From Hoyosella altamirensis (GTDB taxonomy: Bacteria; Actinomycetota; Actinomycetes; Mycobacteriales; Mycobacteriaceae), in contig NZ_JACHWS010000004.1 in the NCBI RefSeq assembly GCF_014191505.1, positions 246,654 to 310,653 of the forward strand: a stretch of DNA of 64,000 bases, read 5' to 3'. The translations under genes were made by a program, and so were the position numbers. The notes beneath the pieces are model-generated. The model saw nothing but the letters and a program-made list of their open reading frames with translations. It was not told where the DNA came from and searched no databases. Positions 35,421 to 45,314 of this stretch are shown here, one piece after another; the first letter of the stretch is position 1; each line of letters begins with the position of its first letter.

Positions 35421-36641
35421 GTGGTGGCGGAACCGGTTGCGCAGGAGCAACCCGACTTAGCTGATGAGCACGAACGCGAAGGAAAGCCGCCACGGCGGCC
35501 TGGCCGACGCAGGCGTGGCGTCGGTCGCGGCGTGGGACGGCTGGTGCGCGCGGCGAAGCTAAGGCGGTCAGCAAAGAGCGTCGGTGCTGACCCGGAGGGC
35601 CGTTCCAGCAGAACAGCTTTCGAACATGACTTCCGTCTCATGCAGACAGACCGGGCGAGCATCGTGCTGACCGAGGACCACCTGCTACTGAACGTGCGCG
35701 AAGTTGGCCCTCCGGATGCACCGCTAACTGTGGTGTTCGCGCACGGTTTCTGTCTGCATATGGGCGCGTGGCATTTTCAGCGCATAGACCTTGAGCGCAC
35801 CTTCGGTGACGACATCAGGATGGTGTTCTACGACCAGCGAGGGCATGGCCAATCGGGTATGCCGTCGGCTGAGTCGAGCACAATCCCGCAACTCGGGCGC
35901 GACCTGGCAGCGGTGATCGAGCAGAAGGCTCCAACCGGACCCCTGATTCTCGTCGGACACTCGATGGGTGGCATGACCGTCCTGGCATTCGCGCGGCAGT
36001 ATCCCGACGTTGTTCGTCAGCGCGTCATCGGGGTGGGGCTCGTTGCGACCGCGGCAAGCGGGCTCTCGGCTGCGGGCGTCGCCCGCGTGCTCGACACGCC
36101 TGCTGTGAAGGCCGCGCGGCTGGCGGTTAAGGCAGCTCCGGCCGTGGTGCAGCAAAGCCGGGATGTCATCCGGCCTATTCTGTCGCCAATCTTGAAGGTC
36201 ACTTCATATGGCGATCGCAGGATCACACCCGAGGTCGCTCGCTTCTCCGAGCAGATGACCAATGAGACCAACCTGTTCACGATGGTCAACTTTCTCGCTG
36301 CGCTTGTCGAGCATGACGAATCTTTGGCGCTTCCGGTGCTGAAGCCGATCCCAGCGCTCGTCGTGTGCGGGGACGGCGACATGGTCACCCCATTCCGGAA
36401 CTCAGTCGCGATGGCAGAAGCATTGCCGCATACAGAGTTGTTGCGCGTGCCGAAAGCCGGGCACATGGTGGAAATGGAGCAGCCACAGGTCGTTTCCGAA
36501 GCGCTCGAACGGTTGATAGATCGCTCCCTTGAACACGCACGGACGGAAAGGTCTCTCACGGGTGTATTCAGAGCAGTTGCTGACCGTGCAGGACACGGAG
36601 GAGTTTGGTCAGCGTTTGGCGGCAGACCTCACCGCAGGTGA
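35421..36641 (+). CDS. Alpha/beta hydrolase with basic N-terminal extension
   Basis: A 406-residue protein. The first 75 residues are polar and very basic (RRPGRRRRGVGRGVGRLVRAAKLRRS). Then comes an alpha/beta-hydrolase core: oxyanion strand VVFAHGFCLHMGAWHFQ, nucleophile elbow LVGHSMGGM (Ser), acid VCGDGDMVTP, and His in AGHMVEME. It is probably an esterase or lipase; substrate unknown. The GTG start lies one base after the alr stop. Its 3' end overlaps tsaE by about 80 bases in another frame. Confidence 0.88.
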   Translation: MVAEPVAQEQPDLADEHEREGKPPRRPGRRRRGVGRGVGRLVRAAKLRRSAKSVGADPEGRSSRTAFEHDFRLMQTDRASIVLTEDHLLLNVREVGPPDAPLTVVFAHGFCLHMGAWHFQRIDLERTFGDDIRMVFYDQRGHGQSGMPSAESSTIPQLGRDLAAVIEQKAPTGPLILVGHSMGGMTVLAFARQYPDVVRQRVIGVGLVATAASGLSAAGVARVLDTPAVKAARLAVKAAPAVVQQSRDVIRPILSPILKVTSYGDRRITPEVARFSEQMTNETNLFTMVNFLAALVEHDESLALPVLKPIPALVVCGDGDMVTPFRNSVAMAEALPHTELLRVPKAGHMVEMEQPQVVSEALERLIDRSLEHARTERSLTGVFRAVADRAGHGGVWSAFGGRPHRR

Positions 36642-37053
36642 TGTTGTCGTCCTGTCAGGGCCGCTCGGCGCCGGCAAGACAGCGTTAGCCCGTGGTATTG
36701 GTGCTGGTCTCGGGGTTATGGGTGTTGTTAGTTCGCCGACGTTCATCATCGCGCGAGAACATCGCGCCGGGGTGTCCCGGCGCGGCGGGGGGCCGCCGGT
36801 CGCGATGGTTCACGTCGACGCTTATCGGCTGCTCGGTGATTCAGACCGCGCCCATGATGGCGGTCGGCTCGCGCTCGATGAGCTTGACGCGCTCGATCTG
36901 GACACCGAACTCGACGATGCAGTGGTTGTCGTGGAATGGGGAGAAGGGCTCGCGGAGCGGCTTGCCGACCGGCATTTGCTCGTGCGTCTCGAGCGTCATA
37001 CTGATGACGAGGTTCGCGTAGCCCACTGGCAGTGGGTCAATCACACGAAGTAG
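36562..37053 (+). CDS. tsaE: tRNA t6A threonylcarbamoyladenosine biosynthesis ATPase TsaE
   Basis: A 163-residue P-loop protein with Walker A SGPLGAGKTALARGIGAGLG, SSPTFIIAREH, VHVDAYRLL and a C-terminal VVVVEWGEGLAERL. TsaE is the ATPase that resets TsaB-TsaD during t6A37 formation on ANN-decoding tRNAs. GTG at 36562 has ggaaagg about 11 bases upstream; a GTG at 36583 is possible and a TTG at 36529 less so. The gene starts inside the 3' end of the hydrolase gene. An insertion (about 65-78, GVSRRGGGPP) is not in short homologues. Confidence 0.93.
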   Translation: MYSEQLLTVQDTEEFGQRLAADLTAGDVVVLSGPLGAGKTALARGIGAGLGVMGVVSSPTFIIAREHRAGVSRRGGGPPVAMVHVDAYRLLGDSDRAHDGGRLALDELDALDLDTELDDAVVVVEWGEGLAERLADRHLLVRLERHTDDEVRVAHWQWVNHTK

Positions 37054-37085
37054 TGGACAACCCTGAACCGGTACTCTGGACACTC

Positions 37086-37796
37086 GTGCTGGTAGTTGCG
37101 GTTGATACGTCCACCCCTGCGGTAACTGCGGGTGTTGTCCGGCTTGGCCGGTCAGAACACTCGACGGAACTGTGTCCGCGTGTCCTGGCGACGCGTGTGA
37201 CAGTGAATGCGCGAGCGCACGCTGAGGTGCTCACGCCGCAGATTCTGGCCTGCCTGGAGGAAGCGAACGTCCAGCGCAGCGAGATTGATGCGATTGTCAC
37301 GGGAACAGGTCCCGGCCCGTATACGGGCCTGCGTGTCGGCATGGCTACGGCGGCCGCATTTGGCGATGCCCTGGGTGTGCCGGTGTATGGGGTGTGCAGC
37401 CTGGACGCGATGGCGGCACAGGTGGGTCCGGGGCAGGAGCTCCTGGTGGTGACTGACGCTCGCCGGCGCGAGGTCTACTGGGCTCGCTACCGGGATGGCC
37501 ACCGGATTGAGGGGCCAGCGGTGCATCGTCCCGCCCACGTCCAGGCGGATCCCTCACACGTCATTGCGGGATCGAGAGATCACGCTGACCTGTTCAGCCT
37601 GCCGTACGTCGAGGTCCAGAGCCCGGCCCCCGCAGGTCTCGTCGCTGTCGCAGCACGAGACATTGTCGATCGCCGCGTACCCGATCCGCTGGTACCGCTG
37701 TATTTACGGCGGCCCGACGCGACTGAACCGGGTGCACCGCGCCGTGAGCCAGATCCGATACCGCCGCCAGGGTTCCTCACCAGAGGTACGGCATGA
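37086..37796 (+). CDS. tsaB: tRNA t6A biosynthesis protein TsaB
   Basis: A 236-residue ASKHA-fold protein: VVAVDTSTPAVTAGVV at the N-terminus and DAIVTGTGPGPYTGLRVGMATAAAFGDALGVPVYGVCSLDAMA in the core. TsaB dimerises with TsaD as a scaffold in t6A synthesis. GTG at 37086 gives the family-typical N-terminus, 32 bases after tsaE; the frame is also open from a GTG at 37032. The C-terminus overlaps rimI (ATGA). Confidence 0.94.
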   Translation: MLVVAVDTSTPAVTAGVVRLGRSEHSTELCPRVLATRVTVNARAHAEVLTPQILACLEEANVQRSEIDAIVTGTGPGPYTGLRVGMATAAAFGDALGVPVYGVCSLDAMAAQVGPGQELLVVTDARRREVYWARYRDGHRIEGPAVHRPAHVQADPSHVIAGSRDHADLFSLPYVEVQSPAPAGLVAVAARDIVDRRVPDPLVPLYLRRPDATEPGAPRREPDPIPPPGFLTRGTA

Positions 37797-38254
37797 CGAC
37801 GGTACTCCTGCGCCCTCTAGCAATGGGAGACACCAAGCGCTGCGCAAATCTGGAACGCCAGCTTTTCGCGCGCGATAACCCATGGCCGGCCTGGGCTTTC
37901 GAGCAGGAACTCCGGAGCCCCGACCACCACTACGTCGCAGCGGATTGCGACGGGCAGTTAGTCGGCTACGCCGGAATTGCGCTTCTGGGCCCGGCTGACG
38001 ATCCTGAGAACGAAATCCACACGATCGGGGTGGACCCTAAGTATCAGCGCCGCGGCATCGGCCGGATGTTGCTCGATGATCTGCTTGCCGTTGCTGATCT
38101 GCACGGCGGGCCAGTGTGGCTCGACGTCCGGACGGACAACGAAGCCGCTCAGGAGCTCTACCGCGGCGTGGGCTTTGAAGTGGTCGGGCTCCGGAAACGT
38201 TATTACCAGCCAAGCGGCGCCGACGCTTATGTAATGAAGAGGGAGGGGCCGTGA
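37793..38254 (+). CDS. rimI: Ribosomal protein S18-alanine N-acetyltransferase (GNAT)
   Basis: A 153-residue GNAT acetyltransferase. The acetyl-CoA binding motif A is [20 protein letters not shown], and motif B contains [19 protein letters not shown]. RimI acetylates protein N-termini, classically S18. Here it lies between tsaB and tsaD, overlapping both by four bases, the usual arrangement in actinobacteria, where broader N-terminal acetylation targets have been proposed. Confidence 0.93.
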   Translation: MTTVLLRPLAMGDTKRCANLERQLFARDNPWPAWAFEQELRSPDHHYVAADCDGQLVGYAGIALLGPADDPENEIHTIGVDPKYQRRGIGRMLLDDLLAVADLHGGPVWLDVRTDNEAAQELYRGVGFEVVGLRKRYYQPSGADAYVMKREGP

Positions 38255-39288
38255 TTGTTCTCGGTATCGAAAGCTCGTGTGACGAGACGGGCGTGGGGAT
38301 CGCTGAGCTGAACTCCGACGGGTCGGTCACGCTTCTGGCCGACGAAGTGGCATCGAGCGTTGACGAGCACTCACGGTTCGGGGGCGTTGTTCCTGAGATC
38401 GCGTCGCGTGCGCATCTCGAGGCGATCGTTCCGACGATGCGCAGAGCACTCGATGCGGCTGGTATCTCGAAACCCGATGTGGTCGCTGCAACGATCGGCC
38501 CGGGACTGGCTGGAGCCCTATTGGTGGGTGTCGCGGCCGCGAAAGCCTATGCCGCGGCGTGGGATGTGCCGTTCTATGCGATCAACCATCTGGGTGGCCA
38601 CGTCGCGGTGGATGCTCTAGAGCATGGCCCACTGCCGCCGTGCGTCGCGCTACTCGTTTCGGGCGGCCACACGAGTCTGCTCCACGTTCGTTCCCTCGGA
38701 GAACCGATCACGGAACTCGGAGCCACCGTGGATGACGCGGCAGGGGAAGCCTATGACAAGATCGCGAGGCTCCTCGGGCTTGGCTATCCCGGTGGCCCCG
38801 TACTCGACCGGCTTGCACAGACAGGCGATCGTCATGCGGTCACCTTTCCGCGGGGGATGACCGGTCCTCGGGACGCGCGGCACGCGTTCTCCTTCTCCGG
38901 CTTGAAAACTGCTGTCGCACGCCACGTTGAGCAAGCCGAGCGCGCTGGCAGACCGGTGAGCAAAGCGGATGTCGCAGCGTCGTTCCAGGAAGCAGTGGCT
39001 GACGTCCTATCGCTGAAAGCGGTGAGGGCCGCGCTGGACACCGGCGTGTCGACGCTCGTCATCAGCGGCGGCGTGGCCGCGAACTCACGGTTGCGGGAAC
39101 TGGCGGAAGAGCGTTGCGAGGCCGCGGGTCTCGAGTTGCGTGTGCCGAGGCCGCGGCTGTGTACGGACAACGGTGCGATGATTGCGGCTCTTGGTGCGCA
39201 TCTGGTGCATGCCGGTGCGGAGCCGTCTGGGCTCGGCGCCGCGACAGATCCGGCTTTATCCGTGACGGTGAGTCAGATTCGCGGTTAG
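38251..39288 (+). CDS. tsaD: tRNA N6-adenosine threonylcarbamoyltransferase TsaD
   Basis: A 345-residue ASKHA enzyme transferring threonylcarbamoyl to A37 of ANN-decoding tRNAs. Seen: [13 protein letters not shown], the metal-binding HLGGHVAVD (HxxxH-type), [35 protein letters not shown], and [13 protein letters not shown]. Length is normal. The GTG start overlaps rimI. It ends the alr-hydrolase-tsaE-tsaB-rimI-tsaD run; the next gene, groES, has its own regulated promoter. Confidence 0.97.
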   Translation: MIVLGIESSCDETGVGIAELNSDGSVTLLADEVASSVDEHSRFGGVVPEIASRAHLEAIVPTMRRALDAAGISKPDVVAATIGPGLAGALLVGVAAAKAYAAAWDVPFYAINHLGGHVAVDALEHGPLPPCVALLVSGGHTSLLHVRSLGEPITELGATVDDAAGEAYDKIARLLGLGYPGGPVLDRLAQTGDRHAVTFPRGMTGPRDARHAFSFSGLKTAVARHVEQAERAGRPVSKADVAASFQEAVADVLSLKAVRAALDTGVSTLVISGGVAANSRLRELAEERCEAAGLELRVPRPRLCTDNGAMIAALGAHLVHAGAEPSGLGAATDPALSVTVSQIRG

Positions 39289-39357
39289 CGAGGCCATAAG
39301 CCCGTTCGGCGGGACCGCGTTCGCTGCAGGCTGACCGCATATGCGGGCGCCGGCCTT

Positions 39358-39389
39358 GAGTGCTAGCACTCTCGTGTATAGAGTGCTAG
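39358..39389 (+). promoter_or_regulatory. CIRCE (HrcA operator) with an extra half-site upstream of groES
   Basis: CTAGCACTC (39363-39371), a 9-base spacer, then GAGTGCTAG (39381-39389) is a perfect CIRCE inverted repeat. The left arm also forms the right half of a perfect 14-base palindrome GAGTGCTAGCACTC (39358-39371), so three half-sites are present. TTGAGT (39356-39361) and TATAGA (39377-39382) could be the promoter overlapped by the operator, though the 15-base spacing is short. HrcA binding here would repress groES and groEL. Confidence 0.9.
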
Positions 39390-39511
39390 TCGACGCGGAA
39401 TTGGTCCCGGCACCCGCGACGACGGGGCTCGAAGAAGTGTCGCGAATCGTAGAACGAACCAAGCCGTCCGGTCGTCAAACCGGACACCATCGCAAATGTG
39501 GAGGGTTCATC

Positions 39512-39814
39512 GTGGCGAGCGTGAACATCAAGCCGCTCGAGGACAAGATCCTCGTTCAGGCTAACGAGGCCGAGACGACTACCGCCTCCGGTCTGGTTAT
39601 TCCTGATACCGCTAAGGAAAAGCCGCAGGAGGGCACCGTTATTGCAGTCGGGCCCGGCCGCTGGGATGAGAGTGGCGCAAAGCGCATCCCGCTCGACGTC
39701 AAAGAAGGCGACGTCGTGATTTACAGCAAGTACGGCGGCACCGAAATCAAGTACTCCGGTGAGGAGTACCTGATCCTGTCGGCGCGTGACGTCCTCGCAG
39801 TCGTGTCGAAGTGA
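39512..39814 (+). CDS. groES: Co-chaperonin GroES
   Basis: A 100-residue Cpn10 forming the heptameric lid of Gro[41 protein letters not shown], the mobile loop near 17-33, and [21 protein letters not shown] at the end. GTG at 39512 has ggaggg 8 bases upstream and matches the family start; the frame is open to 39341 through the CIRCE region. Controlled by CIRCE about 125 bases upstream. Confidence 0.97.
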   Translation: MASVNIKPLEDKILVQANEAETTTASGLVIPDTAKEKPQEGTVIAVGPGRWDESGAKRIPLDVKEGDVVIYSKYGGTEIKYSGEEYLILSARDVLAVVSK

Positions 39815-39838
39815 CGCATCTGCCGATCTGACACTACT

Positions 39839-41565
<1,727 letters not shown>

Positions 41566-41578
41566 ATCCCCACGATTC

Positions 41579-41617
41579 GTGCCCGGTCATCGCTTTGGAT
41601 GGCCGGGCACGTTTTGT
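41579..41617 (+). terminator. Rho-independent terminator after groEL1
   Basis: GTGCCCGG (41579-41586) and CCGGGCAC (41603-41610) form a perfect 8-base stem with further pairing in the loop (TCATC/GGATG), followed by GTTTTGTT. It lies between the convergent groEL1 and whiB3 genes and may serve both. Confidence 0.88.
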
Positions 41618-41649
41618 TGATTCTTCGCTACGAATTTGTCGACGTTCGG

Positions 41650-41943
41650 TCAGGCGATGCGCTGTGAGCGTGAGACCTTCATCACGTGCATACGTTCTGA
41701 TTCGGACATGCCGCCCCAGATCCCATATGGCTCACCAACAGTGAGTGCATGCTCTCGGCACTGGGCGAGAACTGGGCATTCGCGGCAGAGCGCTTTGGCG
41801 CGCCGTTCACGCTCGAGCCGTGCTCGGCCGCGCTCACCGTCAGGATGGAAGAAAACAGAGGAATCCACCCCGCGGCACAGGCCCTGCCGTTGCCAATCCC
41901 AACGGTCATCGACCGGCCCTGGGAGCTGGTGGGGCTGCGGCAT
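41650..41943 (-). CDS. whiB3: WhiB3-like iron-sulfur transcription factor
   Basis: A 97-residue Wbl protein with the four [4Fe-4S] cysteines at about C23, C53, C56 and C62 (GLCRG, ALCRECPVLAQC) and the turn GEPYGIWGGMSESER. The N-terminus MPQPHQLPGP and DSSVFFHPDGERGRAR closely match M. tuberculosis WhiB3 as I remember it, and the convergent position beside groEL1 is the same. WhiB3 binds region 4 of the primary sigma factor and senses redox state. ATG at 41943 has a perfect aaggagg 6 bases upstream; the longer frame to 42033 has no support. Confidence 0.93.
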   Translation of the reverse strand: MPQPHQLPGPVDDRWDWQRQGLCRGVDSSVFFHPDGERGRARLERERRAKALCRECPVLAQCREHALTVGEPYGIWGGMSESERMHVMKVSRSQRIA

Positions 41944-42426
41944 TGTGCCTCCTTGTCGTATGCGCCCGAATTGCGCCCGGGCAATCCCCGCACCTGAGTT
42001 AAAAGATTCTGTACTCGGTGAACGGATCCTCACATTAGGCGCCGTTTAGAATTCTCGTCAAGCCCGGGACATCACACCCTGTTAGTATCCGTTCCGCTTT
42101 GTGGGATCCCCTTGTGAGATAAATCGCTGGACGATTGTCGTCCGAATGACTGACAAGTTTTCAGAAGCTGCAGTTATGGTGTGTTTATCCAGGTCCGGGG
42201 GTCAGAGCTGCTAGGTCAAGGTTGCCTGCGCACACAATTTCTGGTCGACTTCTGATTGAGGAATGTCACATCAACCAATCCGCAGTTTATGGAGTTCAAT
42301 TGCCACGGAAAGATTAAACTCTGTTGACGGAAGTGTGAACATGGCGTGAAGAGAATTACTCATTAAAGACGTCTGCGCGGAGTGTGACCGCATTGCGCAG
42401 AAACGGATTTGCAGACAGGAGGCCCG
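41944..42426. promoter_or_regulatory. Divergent intergenic region whiB3 / Rv3415c-like gene
   Basis: 483 bases without a supportable gene, clearly more AT-rich than its surroundings (notably 42110-42130, 42160-42190, 42290-42360). It must contain promoters for whiB3 (leftward) and the sigD operon (rightward); TTGACG at 42323 is a possible -35. A palindrome GGGATCCC at about 42102 is the only short repeat I noticed. The length leaves room for a long whiB3 leader or a small RNA, but I cannot define one. Confidence 0.5.
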
Positions 42427-43287
42427 ATGACACGCAGGCACGTGGCCCCTAACAGCCTCGCCTGTGTTGCCTTCGGGGCGACGCCGGTTTTGCCTCCGTT
42501 TGCGCGCGCTGATACGGCCGAACGTCAGTGGCTGCGTGGAGTCGCACTGGGTGCGGCAGGCTTCTATGCGGCAGCGCAGGCTCAGTTAGTGGAGAACGTG
42601 CGCACTCCACTGGGGAGTCTGGGGCAGCCCGGGGATCGGGCAGTCAGATCCCTGAGCCTCAGCACAATGGCATCGTTGCAGCGCCAGCTAGGCAGATATG
42701 CCGCAGCCGCGACACTCGATGGGCGGGCACTGCAACTCGCCACGACGGCCGGTGACACCACTGTCGTTCGGGCGGCGGATGGTGCGAAGTGCCAAATTGC
42801 GGAAGCATGGTGTGACGCGATAACAGGCCTGGCGGCTGATGCGATCGGTGCCTGGCGTCTGGCTGTCGCGGGTCGGCTGCTGGAGCGCCTCGACGAGGAG
42901 CTGGAGCGATGTGATGTTGGCGACAGTAGACATCTGTGGCGGCAATGGGTGCGGCGTGATTGGGTGCGCTGCGAACTCGCGCTTTACTCAGGTGCGGGCA
43001 CGGCCGGACGGCGATACGCGGAATCAGCCCTCGATCGTGCGCGGACGTGCGCTTCACTGCGCCACCAGATCAAGTCGGAACTCATGGTCGCGGCCGCGTT
43101 GAGCGCGACGGGGGACACGCGGGGCGCGTCCAGCCTGGCGTGGCGTTGCCTTTACGCGTCCGAGATACACGGGCTGTACCCTCTCGCCTGGGCAGCTGCA
43201 TGTTTGATACCCGGTGAATCCGGCGCGGATGAACGAAAGGACGCATTCGAACGTGTTCTTCATAGAAGAGGAGGAGCCTTCGTATGA
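42427..43287 (+). CDS. Rv3415c-like TPR/helical-repeat protein, function unknown
   Basis: A 286-residue, mostly helical protein with repeated alanine-rich helix pairs (MASLQRQLGRYAAAATLDGRALQLA, AGTAGRRYAESALDRARTCASLR, SELMVAAALSATGDTRGASSLAW) resembling TPR units. No membrane helix or signal peptide. Position upstream of sigD matches Rv3415c in M. tuberculosis (from memory). The ATG at 42427 has caggagg 4 bases upstream, the strongest site nearby. A 29-codon ORF overlaps its stop (ATGA) and sigD follows, so it probably leads the sigD operon. Confidence 0.75.
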   Translation: MTRRHVAPNSLACVAFGATPVLPPFARADTAERQWLRGVALGAAGFYAAAQAQLVENVRTPLGSLGQPGDRAVRSLSLSTMASLQRQLGRYAAAATLDGRALQLATTAGDTTVVRAADGAKCQIAEAWCDAITGLAADAIGAWRLAVAGRLLERLDEELERCDVGDSRHLWRQWVRRDWVRCELALYSGAGTAGRRYAESALDRARTCASLRHQIKSELMVAAALSATGDTRGASSLAWRCLYASEIHGLYPLAWAAACLIPGESGADERKDAFERVLHRRGGAFV

Positions 43288-43373
43288 GCGTTCACACCGC
43301 CAAAACGCCGCATTGTGTGTCCCGCCTTGGCGTTCGGCCAATGGTGTCAGAGGGGGCCGGTATTGTCGTATAA
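43284..43373 (+). CDS. 29-codon ORF coupled to the Rv3415c-like gene, upstream of sigD
   Basis: ATG at 43284 overlaps the preceding stop in ATGA and has agaggagga (43267-43275) 8 bases upstream, a very good ribosome binding site. The frame encodes 29 residues (starting MSVHTAKTPH, ending GAGIVV) and ends in TAA at 43371-43373, 43 bases before the sigD ATG, which has no clear Shine-Dalgarno. It could be a leader peptide affecting sigD translation, or the remnant of a longer gene. No similarity is recognised. Confidence 0.45.
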   Translation: MSVHTAKTPHCVSRLGVRPMVSEGAGIVV

Positions 43374-43416
43374 GTACCGAAGCGACCTCGGCAACCACAT
43401 AGCGCGGCCCTATCGA

Positions 43417-44079
43417 ATGTCTGAAGCACACGATCTTGCCTCCGAAGATGGCGCGAAGGAAGCCGCACCGGCCCCTGTAACGCCGTCCCCTCATCTGGCG
43501 ATGAAGTTGTCAGATGAGGATCTTAGCCTTGCCGTTGCAGCCGCAGGCCGCGGCGACAGGGTTGCCCTCTCGACTGTTTTGGAGGCAATACGGCCCGCGG
43601 TAGTTCGCTACTGCCGGGCTCGGGTTGGCATCGGAGAACGCGGGCATGTGTCCGCGGACGATGTGGCGCAGGAGGTGTGCATGGCGGTCATGACGGCATT
43701 GCCCCGGTATCAGGACCAGGGTCGCCCGTTCATGTCTTTCGTGTACGGCATTGCTGCACACAAAGTTGCCGATGCGCACCGGAGTTCTGCGCGGAATAGG
43801 CAAGATCCCACCGAGGATATGCCGGATTTCGCGTCGGGCGACGATGGCCCAGAGGACCATGCGCTGCTCAGCGAATCGTCCCGACGGGTTCAAGAGCTAC
43901 TGAATTCACTCTCTCCAGAACAGCGAGAAATCCTCATCCTCCGCGTCATCGAAGGCGTCTCAGCTCAAGAAGCCGCGGAAATTGTTGGAAGTACCGCAGG
44001 TGCCGTGCGGGTAGCGCAGCACCGTGCCTTGGCGAAGCTCAAGAAGGCGATGGGGAGAGTGGGTGACATCGATGGCTAG
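43417..44079 (+). CDS. sigD: ECF RNA polymerase sigma factor SigD
   Basis: A 220-residue sigma-70 family protein with regions 2 and 4. Region 2: VRYCRARVGIGERGHVSADDVAQEVCMAVMTALPRYQDQGRPFMSFVYGIAAHKVADAHR; region 4: SLSPEQREILILRVIEGVSAQEAAEIVGSTAGAVRVAQHRALAKLK. This matches M. tuberculosis SigD closely, as does its place before the rsdA anti-sigma gene. ATG at 43417 fits the family length; ATG at 43501 is an alternative and the frame extends back to 43315. No strong Shine-Dalgarno at 43417, so translation may depend on the upstream coupled ORF. Overlaps rsdA by 8 bases. Confidence 0.92.
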   Translation: MSEAHDLASEDGAKEAAPAPVTPSPHLAMKLSDEDLSLAVAAAGRGDRVALSTVLEAIRPAVVRYCRARVGIGERGHVSADDVAQEVCMAVMTALPRYQDQGRPFMSFVYGIAAHKVADAHRSSARNRQDPTEDMPDFASGDDGPEDHALLSESSRRVQELLNSLSPEQREILILRVIEGVSAQEAAEIVGSTAGAVRVAQHRALAKLKKAMGRVGDIDG

Positions 44080-45205
44080 GCGCGACAGACATAGCAAAAA
44101 TACTGGAGACGGCGCCAGCCGTGCGAATGAGGGACTGATGGGCAGAGGTTTGCCGGGTGAGGAATCCGGCGTGCCCGACATCAGCGACTTGCTTCACGAT
44201 GATGCATTTCTGGACGCACTTTCACAGGGCAGTGTCGCCGACTCTGCAACCGAAGACGAGCGCGAGCTAGCGGCGCTCTTGCTGGAATGGCGCAATGACG
44301 TTGTTGCGGCGCCGATGCCTGCAGGCCCTGACCTCGATGAGGTGGAGCGCGTTGTCATTGATTCGGGTGTGGTCCAGCCTCTTCTCGTGCACAAGTCGCG
44401 TCGTCCAGCCCGATGGATGACCTCTGTGGCGGGGGTTGCGGCCGCGGCTGCATTCGTCATCGGCGGTGTCGCTGTGATCTCGCAGAGCGCGCAGCCGGGT
44501 GACCCGCTATGGGGTTTCCGCCAGGCGATTCACGGTGCCGATGAGACAACTGTGATGATTGCGAGCCTCCGCAGCGAACTCGATCAGGCTGAACGCGCGC
44601 TCGAAAGTGGCGATGTTGAGCGCGCCAAGGAGATCCTGGATTCGGTAGGGCCGCAGCTTGGCTCCGTCGGTGGACGTGACCAGGACGAACTCAGTGAGAA
44701 GTTCCAGAGTCTTAGTGAGCGGGTCGAAAGGCATCCCGACCGCGCCGACGTTGCACCGGTGACGACCACACCGAAACGAACAACTGGTCCAGAATCGACT
44801 CGGGCGACAGAACCCCCGCCGGTCGAGCTGCCCATGTTCACCTTCGATCCTGAGGTGTTCAGAACAGTTCCGCTCCCGCCGATAACCGAATTCCCGCTGC
44901 CGCCGTTCATCCCGCAGCCGCAACTACCGGTAGAGCCGCCGCCTGAGGTGACGATCCCGCCGGAGATCCTGCGGCTCCCGCCGGTTGAGGTCCCGCCTCC
45001 GCCGCCGCCGGAGACGACGCAGCCGCCGACGACCACAGCGGCTCCCACAGCCGAGCCGACCACAACTGTCCCGACGACAACGCCGGGCCGGGTGCCGACG
45101 GGGCTGCAGCCCACGGTGACGTCGGAGCCGACCGTGGACGTGCCCTCGATTCTCGATCAGCTCCCGTTGCTGCCGGATGATCCGCGACTACGTCCCGGAA
45201 ACTGA
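44072..45205 (+). CDS. rsdA: Anti-sigma-D factor RsdA
   Basis: A 377-residue single-pass membrane protein: a cytoplasmic N-terminal part containing the sigma-binding segment (VPDISDLLHDDAFLDALSQG), a membrane helix (about 113-135, MTSVAGVAAAAAFVIGGVAVIS), a short extracytoplasmic helical region, and a long Pro/Thr/Glu-rich tail. The arrangement matches Rv3413c/RsdA, which holds SigD inactive until proteolysis. ATG at 44072 overlaps sigD by 8 bases. The proline-rich tail is low-complexity and may span or touch the cell wall. A strong terminator follows. Confidence 0.9.
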   Translation: MARRDRHSKNTGDGASRANEGLMGRGLPGEESGVPDISDLLHDDAFLDALSQGSVADSATEDERELAALLLEWRNDVVAAPMPAGPDLDEVERVVIDSGVVQPLLVHKSRRPARWMTSVAGVAAAAAFVIGGVAVISQSAQPGDPLWGFRQAIHGADETTVMIASLRSELDQAERALESGDVERAKEILDSVGPQLGSVGGRDQDELSEKFQSLSERVERHPDRADVAPVTTTPKRTTGPESTRATEPPPVELPMFTFDPEVFRTVPLPPITEFPLPPFIPQPQLPVEPPPEVTIPPEILRLPPVEVPPPPPPETTQPPTTTAAPTAEPTTTVPTTTPGRVPTGLQPTVTSEPTVDVPSILDQLPLLPDDPRLRPGN

Positions 45206-45260
45206 CCCTGACGGCTGACCCAGGCATTCCCGGGGTCGTTTCAAGCCAACCCACACAAAC

Positions 45261-45297
45261 GTGGCCCCCGAAGTACGATTCGGGGGCCACGTTTTAC
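45261..45297 (+). terminator. Rho-independent terminator after rsdA
   Basis: GTGGCCCCCGAA (45261-45272) and TTCGGGGGCCAC (45279-45290) form a perfect 12-base stem with a 6-base loop, followed by GTTTTA. It lies between the convergent rsdA and DUF5319 genes and is almost symmetrical, so it may act in both directions. Confidence 0.92.
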
Positions 45298-45314
45298 GTG
45301 TTATATGGGAAAAC

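Noticed and set aside
44860-45170. Tandem repeat or CRISPR-like repetition in the Pro-rich end of rsdA
   Set aside because: It is low-complexity Pro/Thr codon repetition within the coding frame, not spaced identical repeats.
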